A DNA stretch of 64,000 nucleotides, taken from assembly GCA_029168955.1 (NCBI GenBank), contig JAPDOI010000064.1, positions 310,001 through 374,000 of the forward strand, written 5' to 3'. The translations under genes were made by a program, and so were the position numbers. This DNA comes from Aplectana chamaeleonis (Eukaryota; Nematoda; Chromadorea; Rhabditida; Cosmocercidae). Position 1 is the first letter of the stretch; each line of letters opens with the position of its first letter. The notes under the pieces were generated by a model. It did not search any database. It had not been told where the DNA came from and saw only the letters and a program-made list of their open reading frames with translations. This document shows, one piece after another, positions 9,435 to 18,656 of the stretch.

Positions 9435-12400
9435 GTGTTGCAGATGTCATCACAGTACACAGAGGCCATGCTACTCGATGGAAATGAGGAAACCATGGGT
9501 ACTGAAGCGAACGACAATGCGGCTAGAGAAAACAGTGTGGAGACAGAGGTAAGCAACACGGGTATGAAATTCCAAGAGAGTACAATGAAAATTGTAAGAC
9601 GTGCTCTGAACCTGATAAGAATTGAGTGTGAGGGAGAGTTAAAAAAAACCATGCGGGCGGGTGACACAGAAAGAGAAAACATTGATAAAGCTGTCACCAA
9701 TCAGATCGAAGTGGCGGAAGAGACTATTAGGTGCGCAATGGTCGAACTCGTAGGGAACGTGAAACAAAATGAAGTGGACCCGGAAGTAGTGCAGCTACTA
9801 AGATGCGTTAATATGATACGGGTGGATCAGTTGGAGCGATTTTTTGAGGAAAGCATACAGCGTAAGGAATTAATGAAGGAAATGCATGACTCAGTAGGTG
9901 GTATGGAAAAAGACCTCCTTCTCACAGTACGAAAACTAGTGGAGTGCAAGGAAAATTATGAATTGAGGATTCATAAATTGATTCAGGAGATTAGTGATTT
10001 GAATATTCAGATGGAATCACTGAGTCTCGAAAAACGTGCTTCGGAGATGGCTCGAGAAGGCGCGATTCAGCCGGCACAAACCATGACTGCAGGACAGCCA
10101 GCTGTTCGAATGCAAGCCGTAGGTAAGGAAGAACCCCAGCTCCGAACAAAAGCACGCTGGACAAAATTTGCAGAGCAGCTCTGTATACAGACAGCAAATG
10201 AACAATTTCAGACGGACTGCCTGGAGCCCTCGAAGACATACCAATCGACATCCTGCTGGCCTACACCAAGCGAAAAATGGAGGCAAACAAACCCAGGACA
10301 ACATCAATCGGACACAGGTACGAGTTTGCCAGGAATGTCTCAAGATTTTTCATTGATCGATTTAATGAGAACGCAGGCCTTGCCGGATGTTCAACCCTTC
10401 ACGGGAAAGCCTCAGGAAAGCTTTAAGCGGTTTTTGAAGTCGTTTTCGATCAAATATCCGCGAACGCACTGGCCTGATAGGAGTCTGATAAATTTGTTGG
10501 AAGGGTTCCTCAGGAAAGATGCACTTACAATGTTTGAAACTCTTCCATCGTATGTCAAACAGGGTAGTTTTGATGAGGTAGTCACAGCAATGAAAGAGAG
10601 GGTGCAAGAGGACAGTAATGGCGTTCGCGTAAAAGCCTTGAGTGAGCTTCGCACACTTACAATGGAAGATGGTCAGACAGTCGCAGAGTTTTGTTTACAA
10701 TTGGAAAAACTCGCCAGTAAAGCGTATCAAGATATGTCGCCTGACGCTGTTTCTTTGCAAAAAGCCGAAATATTATTCAGACAACTTGCGAATTGGAATG
10801 GAAGCTACAATTTAGCGGAGGCGCTAGAAACAAATAACAACAGGGAGGTGTATGAAAAAGTCAAGGAAGTTGCGCTACGTCTTGAAAGAAATCGTAGGGT
10901 CACTCAGGAATTTTCCACGTTCAAGACTGCGGGCAAATTTACGAGATTCACAGAGAAAGCCCATTATCAAAAACAATTCATTCCTAGAGAGGCAGGGAGT
11001 AGTTCAAATGGGAGTACATCAACAAATCATGCATTCAATAGAAGCCAAGTGGTAGCGAAAACAAATGTGATTAGGACCGCGGAGGGAAGGAAATGTTACT
11101 CATGTGGTAAAGTGGGACATTTAGCAAGTCAATGCCGTGTTATGAAAGAAGGGAAAGCGAATGTGGAGGTGCAGGAAGGGGTGCAAGGAACGTCCTTCAC
11201 GGCATTGGTAGACTCCTTTGCGTGCGTTGCAGGAGAGCCCTATTCTGGAGAAGGAAACAGTTTTTTTGGCAAAAAGTCCACAGAAAAAATTCATCTCGTC
11301 GGTACAGAAACGACTGCCCTCCTTGACACGGGATCTGAAGTTTCGATTATTCCGCTGGCATTTTTCAAGCAGGCTCTAGCGCATGGAATTGATCTAGACA
11401 GGTATGTGGAACGTATACAACAGAAACTTCCAAAAATACGTGACGCTTCTGGAAATATAGTGGATTTCGTAGATAGCATTCGTCTCAAAATTACCCTAAG
11501 GGGTGTTCCCAAACTCATATCCTGTTATGTGGGGAGAGGATTAGACGATATCACAATCCTGGGCACTAATGCACTAGAAGCTTTCGGGTTGCAACTCATA
11601 GAAGTGGCCAACCATATGCGTGAAAGGAGAACTGAAGAAAATTCTTTCACAGAAACGGTCAAAAAGGCTGTTGTAAAAGATAGGATTTATGTTCCTGCAG
11701 GAGGTTCCAGGCTGGTTACACTTACATGTGCGTTAATCCACCAAGATCCTGTATTATGGTCCAGCAATCCCTTCATAAGCGATGGGTTGTGTCCAACCCC
11801 AATGGGAGGCGAAATTAAAATACCTGTTATCAATAGAACAACGGAAGCCGTAGTTTTTCATACGGGAGAAAGTGTGGGAGAGTGGAGCACAGATCAATGG
11901 ATAAACCCTAAGGAGGCCGAAGCCACGACGAACATGTTGGATTTGGGGAAAAACATGAAAGAGCTTGTTGGAGAAGAGAGGTCCAAGGCCCTTTTGTCTG
12001 CGGTGCCGGAAGGAAGCGAGCTCAGTGAAGAAATGCAGAAAGTACTCGAAGCGTATACTGATGTTTTTGCGCTGAGTGATGCTGAACTCACTCAAACAGA
12101 TTTAGTGGTACATGAAATTGATACAGGAAGCAGTAAACCTATTAAGCAAAAGACAAGACCGGTTCCTATTGCTGCTCGCGAAGAGTTCAAAGGCATTATA
12201 AAGGGTTTATTGGAGCGTGGGATAATAGCGAAAAGTAATTCTGATTGGGCATCACCTGTAGTTCTAGTGAAAAAGAAAGACGGGACTCTGCGCTTGTGCA
12301 TAGATTACAGGGAGTTGAACAAAGTCACGCGACAGGACTCCTATCCATTGCCGACGATAGATGCATTGCTGCAAAGCTTAGCCGGAAAAAAACTATTTTC

Positions 12401-15400
12401 GACATTAGATATGCATTCGGGCTATTGGCAAATAAAACTCTCTGACGAGGCTAAGCGTAAAAGTGCTTTCACGACTAGTGAAGGGCTTTTTGAATTCGCA
12501 GTATTGCCATTTGGACTCTGCACGAGTCCAGCTGTTTTCCAACGAATGATGGATATGATTATAGGCGACCTCAACATCAAAGATGACGAGGTATTCGTCT
12601 ACATAGACGACATTCTGGTGGCGACAGAGTCGGAGGCTAGGCACTACGAAGTACTGAGATTGATTTTTGATGCAATGAGGAACGCTAATCTGCGGCTCAA
12701 ACCGCAAAAATGCCGGTTTCTGAAAACTCACGTATCGTTTCTGGGCCATATTATAGATGAGGATGGGGTACAGACAGATCCTGCGAAAGTAGCAAAAATC
12801 TTGGATTATCCCACGCCACGCAATGTTGGCGAACTCCGTACTTTTCTGGGGATGGCTTCTTACTATCGAAAATTCATACTAGGATTTTCGAAAACGGCCA
12901 AGAATTTATATAAACTAACCAGCCCTAAGGAAAAGTGGGTGTGGACTAGCCAAGAACAAAAAGCTTTTGAGAACCTAAAAATTGCCATGTCTATGACGCC
13001 AGTTCTAGCGCAGCCGGATATTAAAGGAGCGCGGGAGGGCACGAAACCATTCCTCATATATACAGATGCTTCCAGAGAAGGTTTGGGTGCAGTATTGGCT
13101 CAAAAATCTGATGATACCATGATACATCCGTTGTATTTTGCGTCAAAATCTTTATCCAAAGCTGAAAAAAACTATCATATCACTGATCTTGAAGCTTTGG
13201 CTGTCGTGTTCGCAGTGAGGAAATTCCATTTCTTCATATATGGCCTGAAAACAATAGTAAAGACGGATCATCAGCCGCTAACGAGTCTGTTCAAAAAGAC
13301 GACGGTTTCGACCAGAGTTCTGCGTTGGGCACTAGAATTGCAAATATACAAGCTTCAGATAGAATACGTGCATGGGAAGTCGAATGTAGTGGCAGATGCC
13401 CTATCTAGAGGAATAGTGGAAGCACCGGAGGAACCTGTAGAGTGTGAGGAAAACGAAATGGTGGTTTGTGCGGTGGTGAACGATGATTCTGACTGGTTAA
13501 AAGAGTTGATGGAAGATGAAACCTACCGCGAAATCATTCGAAAAACCAGAGAGGGGAAGGATTCTGAAGAGGTTCGACTAGGAGGATGCCGAAGGATATT
13601 CAAGATAGCAGATTTTGAGATTAGTGATGGGTTTTTGAATCTAATCCTTGACCAAAATGCAGTAAAAATAGTACCGGAATCCAGACGAAGAAGTATTTTT
13701 CTGGAAACGCACGCCGGTCCATTAGCGGGTCATTTGAGCGCGAGGAAATTGACAAGGTTTCTAAAGAGAACGGTGTTCTGGGAAAATATGGAGAGAGATA
13801 TTACAAAATGGTGTAGAGAGTGTAAAGAATGTCTGATAACCAACGTACACGAAAAATATATACCACCCTTGAAACCTTTTGTTACCGAACGCCCATACGA
13901 GCTCGTGGGAATCGACCTAGTAGAATTCGGATTATCAGAGAGAGGGAATAGGTATGCATTAGTTGCGATTGATCATTTCACGAAATTTACGGGAGCCTAC
14001 CCTGTACCGGACAAATCGGCTAGAACAGTAGCAAGAACGTTTTTCGAGCGCTGGATATGTGACGGCTGTAGATGGCCCAAGATTTTACATTCAGATCAAG
14101 GGCCTGAATTCGTGAATACCGTGCTAACCGAGTTATGTCAGTTGTCGGGTATACAACAATCGGTGACTAAAGGATATCTACCTAGGGAAAATGGAATTAC
14201 GGAGCGAGTCATTGGGTCCCTGACAAGGATCCTTAAAAAAAAGACTAGAGTGCCGATAGAATGGGACATATCGTTACCAATGGCTGTTTTTGCTTACAAT
14301 TCTGCACCGCATTCTGCCACGGGTGAAAGCCCTTTCTTTATGCTCCATGCGTTCGACCCTTACTTCCCATCAGCTGAGATACCACATGATAAACTCACGT
14401 TTAATCATATTGATTACGACGATTACAAGTACGAACTTCTGGCTAGCATTCAGTTTGCTCATGAGTCCGCCTCACACTTTAACAAGGAGTATAGGGAAAA
14501 GATAAAGCGAGCGTATGACAAGAGGGTTAACTCAAAGGAGACACTTGTTCCCCACGTAGGTGATCGCGTGTACGTGAAACTCCCACGCGAGAAGAATGCA
14601 GCGGCACTTCCCAAACTGAGTAATGAGTGGGGAGGACCTTTTCGTGTTATTGAGTGCAGTGAAAATTCCGCTCTGATAAGTAGCATCAATAAAAGTCAGG
14701 ATCCAGTAAGAATACAATTTGATATGTTGATGAAAATTCCTCCTGAGGTGGATGACGAACCAATAAATTCAAAAACAAAAAGAGTTAGAAGAAAGGCAAA
14801 GAAAATTTTATGTTGCAGGGCCACCGCTGACGGAAAGGACACGAGCAGTCTGGGTATTTTCTACACATGCCCAGGATCCGGATTCGACACTAAGCTGAAC
14901 TACAGTTTTCATTGCTCAATCCGTGGAATGACGTTTAAAAATGTTGTTGCTCATGTCGATCAGGGAATAGCAGATCTCAAATTCAGTAATGTGTTCCAAT
15001 TGGCCCGTTTGATTGCTATTTTTGAGCACGAAAAACAGCCGGATAGGCGCAAGTTCCTGATGAATGACATGAACTATAATCTGATCACCTTCGAGAGCGT
15101 ACAAAAGTCGTATGTATTCTTTAAGGACAACTGTGCGCACATCTTCCGGGCCATCATGCAACACGACGGCAATCATGCACAGCTGAGACACGACGGGAAC
15201 GTAGGAATCGACATAAACCAGCTCAACGACCTAATGAACTCGGGGATCCGCTTTGCAATGAGGTATTCCTGGAGCGATGTTAAGATCGAGGAATCAAAAA
15301 GGCCGATACTCATTTTGCTGCCATCAGGATTCGCTAATATAGAGGAAATTTATCAACCCACGACGGAATTAGTGTTTCTGGTATACCAAAATATGGCGGA

Positions 15401-16040
15401 AATCGGCTCTTTAGTCAGCAATCGAACTGCAAGTGCGTGCATTCTGGTCGGGCCTACGACGCAGCAGAAGATCGATCAAGCGGTATGGCTTAAAGCGTGC
15501 GCCCCATTGAGTGCCCTCGTTAGGAACGGAACAAAGTTGGTATCGGTGGCCCCGCCACGGGGAGATGCAGCGTGGGAGACGAATAGGTTGGACACGAACG
15601 AACTGATGGCGCTTATCAAGGATACCTCGGCAGCAGCCAAGAAGCTCGTCGTAAACAAGGTTCCAACCGTCCTGAGCACAGAGGAGCCGTGTTTGAGCGT
15701 GGGAAAGCAGACAAGGTCAACGGCAGGAGGCGTATACTACAAGGGCGTAATTACGGAATTCATGTCATCGCTCAGGAATTTTGTCGCAGCAGACGCAAAA
15801 TTTGACCTCATGGAAAAGGTCACAGAAGAATCGCTGGACGGTTCGTACGGGAACCATGGCAACATCGCCTACCGCCCACTGAGGGGTTCTCCTTACCGAG
15901 CACGTGCTCGTTTCAGCCCGTATCAGATTCGGCAACCATTCAGCCCTTATTATGCTCACCCACAAAGTTATCATATGGATTCTCGCATTCATAGAGGTAG
16001 GGGCGTTTTTCGCCGCGGGGGAAGACCGTACTACGGTTAG
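9435..16040 (+). CDS. Gag-Pol polyprotein, Ty3/gypsy type
   Basis: An uninterrupted 2201-codon frame. Residues about 60-200 are helical and charged (coiled-coil-like); about 315-480 resemble a Ty3-type capsid. A CCHC zinc knuckle follows (C554, C557, H562, C567), then a protease with D631-T-G, RT with YIDD (1056-1059), RNase H with D1211 in TDASREGLGAVL, and integrase with an HHCC finger (H1426, H1433, C1460, C1463). The DD35E triad is D1494, D1554 and E1590, and a GPF-type module lies near 1733. All catalytic residues I can check are present. Residues about 1795-2201 form an extra C-terminal region of unknown function, ending in an RG- and FSPY-rich tail. No membrane segment is obvious, so an envelope protein is unlikely. 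The ATG at 9435 was chosen as the first in frame after the leader. Confidence 0.93.
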   Translation: MLQMSSQYTEAMLLDGNEETMGTEANDNAARENSVETEVSNTGMKFQESTMKIVRRALNLIRIECEGELKKTMRAGDTERENIDKAVTNQIEVAEETIRCAMVELVGNVKQNEVDPEVVQLLRCVNMIRVDQLERFFEESIQRKELMKEMHDSVGGMEKDLLLTVRKLVECKENYELRIHKLIQEISDLNIQMESLSLEKRASEMAREGAIQPAQTMTAGQPAVRMQAVGKEEPQLRTKARWTKFAEQLCIQTANEQFQTDCLEPSKTYQSTSCWPTPSEKWRQTNPGQHQSDTGTSLPGMSQDFSLIDLMRTQALPDVQPFTGKPQESFKRFLKSFSIKYPRTHWPDRSLINLLEGFLRKDALTMFETLPSYVKQGSFDEVVTAMKERVQEDSNGVRVKALSELRTLTMEDGQTVAEFCLQLEKLASKAYQDMSPDAVSLQKAEILFRQLANWNGSYNLAEALETNNNREVYEKVKEVALRLERNRRVTQEFSTFKTAGKFTRFTEKAHYQKQFIPREAGSSSNGSTSTNHAFNRSQVVAKTNVIRTAEGRKCYSCGKVGHLASQCRVMKEGKANVEVQEGVQGTSFTALVDSFACVAGEPYSGEGNSFFGKKSTEKIHLVGTETTALLDTGSEVSIIPLAFFKQALAHGIDLDRYVERIQQKLPKIRDASGNIVDFVDSIRLKITLRGVPKLISCYVGRGLDDITILGTNALEAFGLQLIEVANHMRERRTEENSFTETVKKAVVKDRIYVPAGGSRLVTLTCALIHQDPVLWSSNPFISDGLCPTPMGGEIKIPVINRTTEAVVFHTGESVGEWSTDQWINPKEAEATTNMLDLGKNMKELVGEERSKALLSAVPEGSELSEEMQKVLEAYTDVFALSDAELTQTDLVVHEIDTGSSKPIKQKTRPVPIAAREEFKGIIKGLLERGIIAKSNSDWASPVVLVKKKDGTLRLCIDYRELNKVTRQDSYPLPTIDALLQSLAGKKLFSTLDMHSGYWQIKLSDEAKRKSAFTTSEGLFEFAVLPFGLCTSPAVFQRMMDMIIGDLNIKDDEVFVYIDDILVATESEARHYEVLRLIFDAMRNANLRLKPQKCRFLKTHVSFLGHIIDEDGVQTDPAKVAKILDYPTPRNVGELRTFLGMASYYRKFILGFSKTAKNLYKLTSPKEKWVWTSQEQKAFENLKIAMSMTPVLAQPDIKGAREGTKPFLIYTDASREGLGAVLAQKSDDTMIHPLYFASKSLSKAEKNYHITDLEALAVVFAVRKFHFFIYGLKTIVKTDHQPLTSLFKKTTVSTRVLRWALELQIYKLQIEYVHGKSNVVADALSRGIVEAPEEPVECEENEMVVCAVVNDDSDWLKELMEDETYREIIRKTREGKDSEEVRLGGCRRIFKIADFEISDGFLNLILDQNAVKIVPESRRRSIFLETHAGPLAGHLSARKLTRFLKRTVFWENMERDITKWCRECKECLITNVHEKYIPPLKPFVTERPYELVGIDLVEFGLSERGNRYALVAIDHFTKFTGAYPVPDKSARTVARTFFERWICDGCRWPKILHSDQGPEFVNTVLTELCQLSGIQQSVTKGYLPRENGITERVIGSLTRILKKKTRVPIEWDISLPMAVFAYNSAPHSATGESPFFMLHAFDPYFPSAEIPHDKLTFNHIDYDDYKYELLASIQFAHESASHFNKEYREKIKRAYDKRVNSKETLVPHVGDRVYVKLPREKNAAALPKLSNEWGGPFRVIECSENSALISSINKSQDPVRIQFDMLMKIPPEVDDEPINSKTKRVRRKAKKILCCRATADGKDTSSLGIFYTCPGSGFDTKLNYSFHCSIRGMTFKNVVAHVDQGIADLKFSNVFQLARLIAIFEHEKQPDRRKFLMNDMNYNLITFESVQKSYVFFKDNCAHIFRAIMQHDGNHAQLRHDGNVGIDINQLNDLMNSGIRFAMRYSWSDVKIEESKRPILILLPSGFANIEEIYQPTTELVFLVYQNMAEIGSLVSNRTASACILVGPTTQQKIDQAVWLKACAPLSALVRNGTKLVSVAPPRGDAAWETNRLDTNELMALIKDTSAAAKKLVVNKVPTVLSTEEPCLSVGKQTRSTAGGVYYKGVITEFMSSLRNFVAADAKFDLMEKVTEESLDGSYGNHGNIAYRPLRGSPYRARARFSPYQIRQPFSPYYAHPQSYHMDSRIHRGRGVFRRGGRPYYG

Positions 16041-16224
16041 TAAAAACTGTCATTGTAATTCATTGTAATGAGTCTTTCACGTGTTTTAGAGGTTGTTAGT
16101 TGTTTTTTTTGCAACAATTTTGAAAGTTTTTTTTGTTACATCTCGTGTTATATAAAATATTTATATTTCTTTGCAAAATGAAGTGATAAAAAATCGGATC
16201 GAAGCGGCAGGGGTCGCCGCTTCC

Positions 16225-16238
16225 CCCCAGGGGAGGCA
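16225..16238 (+). promoter_or_regulatory. Polypurine tract candidate
   Basis: AGGGGAGGCA directly precedes the 3' LTR, where plus-strand priming would start. It is short and ends in CA. Confidence 0.5.
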
Positions 16239-16702
16239 AGTAGGAAATAAGCACCACAAGTTCGAAATCCAAATAAAAGTGTAAGAAAAACTAGCGGCGG
16301 AGAGATCATGTAGTCAAGAAGAATACGAATTTGAATTCCCGCCGCTAGTTAAGGCCGCCTGTCGAAGGGCGCGAACGGCGACCCTTGAAAGTGACCTGGG
16401 GGGAAGGGGAAGGTGAAAAAGACAGATCTGGGTTCGCCTCGTCAACGAGTGGTGGTCTGGTATTCACCATCCGTTTCCTGATATTCATTTTTTTCAGGTT
16501 CTTCTTTTCTTCTGGGGTTTAGCCTCGTCGCGATTCAGTTTCTTCACATTTTTTTTCCGAACTCGATCCTTAAAAATTGATTGCTCATATTGTTATTAAT
16601 AAATTTCTCAATCACTAATCTGTATTGTGCACACAAGAGGGAGCATAAACTCTTCACTTTAGTTCTCCTTAGCGGGTGGGACTAACTTCTAACTTATCTA
16701 CT
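16239..16702 (+). repeat. 3' LTR
   Basis: Matches 8453-8918 with the same AGTAG..CTACT ends and the same hairpin stem, and is followed by TTGT (16703-16706). Confidence 0.92.
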
Positions 16703-16788
16703 TTGTCGCCACGTATGGACGGAGCTTATTAAGGGGTTAACGGGTGGTCGAGTGGTAATCCGGCTCCAAGCCCGGGCATGCTCTTTAA

Positions 16789-17347
16789 AGGCAGTGGTCA
16801 CGATGAAAAACGTCATTGAAAAAACTACAAAAATCAGCTTAGATCGAAAACAGCTCAAAAACTAGGAAGGTAGAGCGGTGAAAAACGGGCGAGAATTAGA
16901 GTTTCTAAGGCCCAAATATGCTAGTTCGTGCACACGCGCACAGCGTCTCCAAAAAAGATCACAGTCTCATGCCGGAAAGTCAAAAATCATAGACGTTTGG
17001 AGGAAGAAATAAATGCAAATTTACTTAATAAAAACAGTTGAGCAATGAAAGAAAGCACTTCAATCAATGTTTTTGACTAGATGTGTACAAAAATCCGAAG
17101 GTTCATTGATTAAAATTCGATTTCAAGCCAGCTTATGTTCTTGATATAAGAGATCATCGATGCTGATGATGTGGAGTGGGCTCGTCCACCATCAGAAGAC
17201 AAGAAAGTTCAGACTTCGAAATTGGCTCAAAGCAGTGCAAAACAATGGTTTTTTCGCGATTTTTTCTTATAGGTCCTACTACTGGAGACCCACAAAAGGG
17301 TTTAGAGAGAAAAAGACGACAAGCATATTTGATCGCGACCACTGCCT
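16789..17347. mobile_element. TTAA MITE in RepA, with empty site
   Basis: A 559-bp element between TTAA at 16785-16788 and 17348-17351, with ends AGGCAGTGGTCACGATGA and its near complement. The other RepA copy reads CATGCCCATTAATCG at the same place with a single TTAA, so the insertion and its 4-bp duplication are demonstrated within this window. The overlapping frames at 17154-17403 are not genes. Confidence 0.88.
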
Positions 17348-17602
17348 TTAATCGATGCGGTGATGGGACACCTTCGCTATCACCTGATTTGTTCGCGGCG
17401 TAACAAATTCAGCACTGCTAGTGCTCGCCCACCACTGTTAATATCTATATTCCTGTATTATATATATGCTGCTACATCTTATACCGACTAACAGTATGGG
17501 TAAGTTTCCCTATTTTCGATCATTTCTGAGTTTTTATTCATGTAATATTTAATTAATTAATCAATTCCTATCCATCTTTTTCACTTTATTCATTCAATAA
17601 TG

Positions 17603-17761
17603 TATGGTTCACGTTTTCGTTCTAGTCTGACCTATGGACCAGGCGGCTGGCCGCGCGGGTTCGGCGGGCTCACTGGAGAATGGAGTTTCGATTCGCGCGG
17701 GGTGATCTACCGTCGCAGCCCCGTCCATTCATCAGACTAAAATGATTGGGCGCACTCTATG
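17603..17761 (+). repeat. Dispersed 160-bp segment, copy 2
   Basis: Matches 1997-2155. It is absent from the RepA copy at 29000-29300, where the flanking AT-rich sequence is continuous, so it is an insertion into RepA. No clear terminal repeats or target duplication are visible. Confidence 0.6.
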
Positions 17762-17909
17762 TGCTGTTCATTCACTTCATAAATAATTGGTGAGTTTTTC
17801 AATCATTCATTTTTCAATATACGCCCTTAAAAAATTATTCAATTATTCAGCTGTTCATTCAACACTCTCCACCATAACCTGACACATCCACCCCATGACA
17901 GGTGCACTG

Positions 17910-18480
17910 ATGACGTGATCCGACACCGATTATTAATCAGCATTCTCTAAAGGTGTTTCGCTCACTTCAAGACCTTTTCCGTTTTCTGGAACATCGTCTG
18001 AACTACGTCGCTTAATATTTTGTACGACGTCTGCGTGGAGAGATTTTGTAAGCCACATATAATTCACCTAATTTTTCATATTCATAACAGAAATGAGCCG
18101 TCTTTCAGTCAATTATCGCTCGTGAGTTACTGTTGAGACGTCCAAATGCACTATCATCGAACTCCAACAACAACGTGACTAAAACGGTAATTGCTGGTTG
18201 CCCTTCTACTACTTTGAAAGTACTTCTTAAACAAACTTAATAATCATAAAACCGTTGCGCAATAGTAGTCCGTCACATAATTTTGATGGCTTGTCAGCCG
18301 TCCTAATCTAGTTGACATCCAATTAAATCTCATAGCTCAAAAACAAAATGGAAAACATTCCAAAAACGTCAGGCGCACGTTTTATTTTCATATCGTTAGT
18401 CCTTAACGATAAAGTGTGGTTCTACAACAACACTGACGTACTTGTACGAGAGAATGTGATTGACTCATGAAGTTGCAAAA
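17910..18480. other. No gene seen
   Basis: AT-rich unassigned DNA. RepA similarity fades near 17900 and nothing else is recognised before the SINE-like unit. Confidence 0.4.
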
Positions 18481-18486
18481 AACGGA

Positions 18487-18560
18487 TTTGACGGGGGGAT
18501 CGAACCGTCTCCATGGTCTTACCAGCTACGTAAGTAACCACTGCGCCACAGGTGCTCAAA
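18487..18560 (-). ncRNA. tRNA-derived SINE-like unit (pol III A and B boxes)
   Basis: On the minus strand an A box (TGGCGCAGTGG, 18538-18548) and a B box (GGTTCGATCCCC, 18495-18506) lie 31 bases apart, as in tRNA genes. The TpsiC stem is only approximate, and the would-be acceptor strands (GCACCTG and AAATCCG) do not pair. This is therefore a tRNA-derived retroposon head or a tRNA relic, not a functional tRNA. No LINE-like tail was identified. Confidence 0.5.
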
Positions 18561-18656
18561 TCTAAGGCAACCATCCATGATGGGTTCTGCTCGCCAAAGG
18601 TCTTCGAGCTCCTTATTGTGCTTTTCAATTCAACTCAATAACTTTGTTATATGTAT

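Larger units (their letters stand above)
8453..16702 (+). mobile_element. Ty3/gypsy LTR retrotransposon, complete
   Basis: An 8.25-kb element: LTR, primer-binding site, leader of about 500 bp, one Gag-Pol frame, polypurine tract, LTR. The order protease, RT, RNase H, integrase marks it as Ty3/gypsy. A single fused Gag-Pol frame and LTRs near 0.5 kb recall Cer1 of C. elegans; that comparison is from general knowledge, not a search. Near-identical LTRs and an unbroken frame indicate a recent insertion that may still be active. It lies inside the MITE 8078-16728. Confidence 0.92.
8078..16728. mobile_element. TTAA MITE copy 2, split by the LTR element
   Basis: The MITE begins GGCAGCGTCCATACG after TTAA (8074-8077) and ends CGTATGGACGGAGCTTA before TTAA (16729-16732). 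Removing the LTR element and one TTGT leaves about 397 bp, comparable to copy 1 at 6915-7375. The RepA copy at 29930-30080 lacks this insertion (GCGCGTTTGATAAGGGG), giving an empty site. This is the middle layer of a three-layer nest. Confidence 0.8.
16729..17900 (+). repeat. RepA, plus-strand copy
   Basis: Corresponds to the complement of about 29080-30000: AACGGGTG..GAGTGGTAATC, CCCGGGCATGC, GCGGTGATGGGA, TATCACCTG, and an AT-rich tail with CATTCA and TTATTCA repeats. This copy is interrupted by the MITE 16789-17347 and by the segment 17603-17761. It lacks the 29400-29906 element. No coding content is recognised, and the full length of the family cannot be fixed from two copies. Confidence 0.75.

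Noticed and set aside
14815..16040. Envelope gene in the LTR element
   Set aside because: Fused in frame to Pol, with no signal peptide or membrane segment visible.
18487..18560. Functional tRNA gene
   Set aside because: A and B boxes are good but the acceptor strands do not pair and the T arm is irregular.
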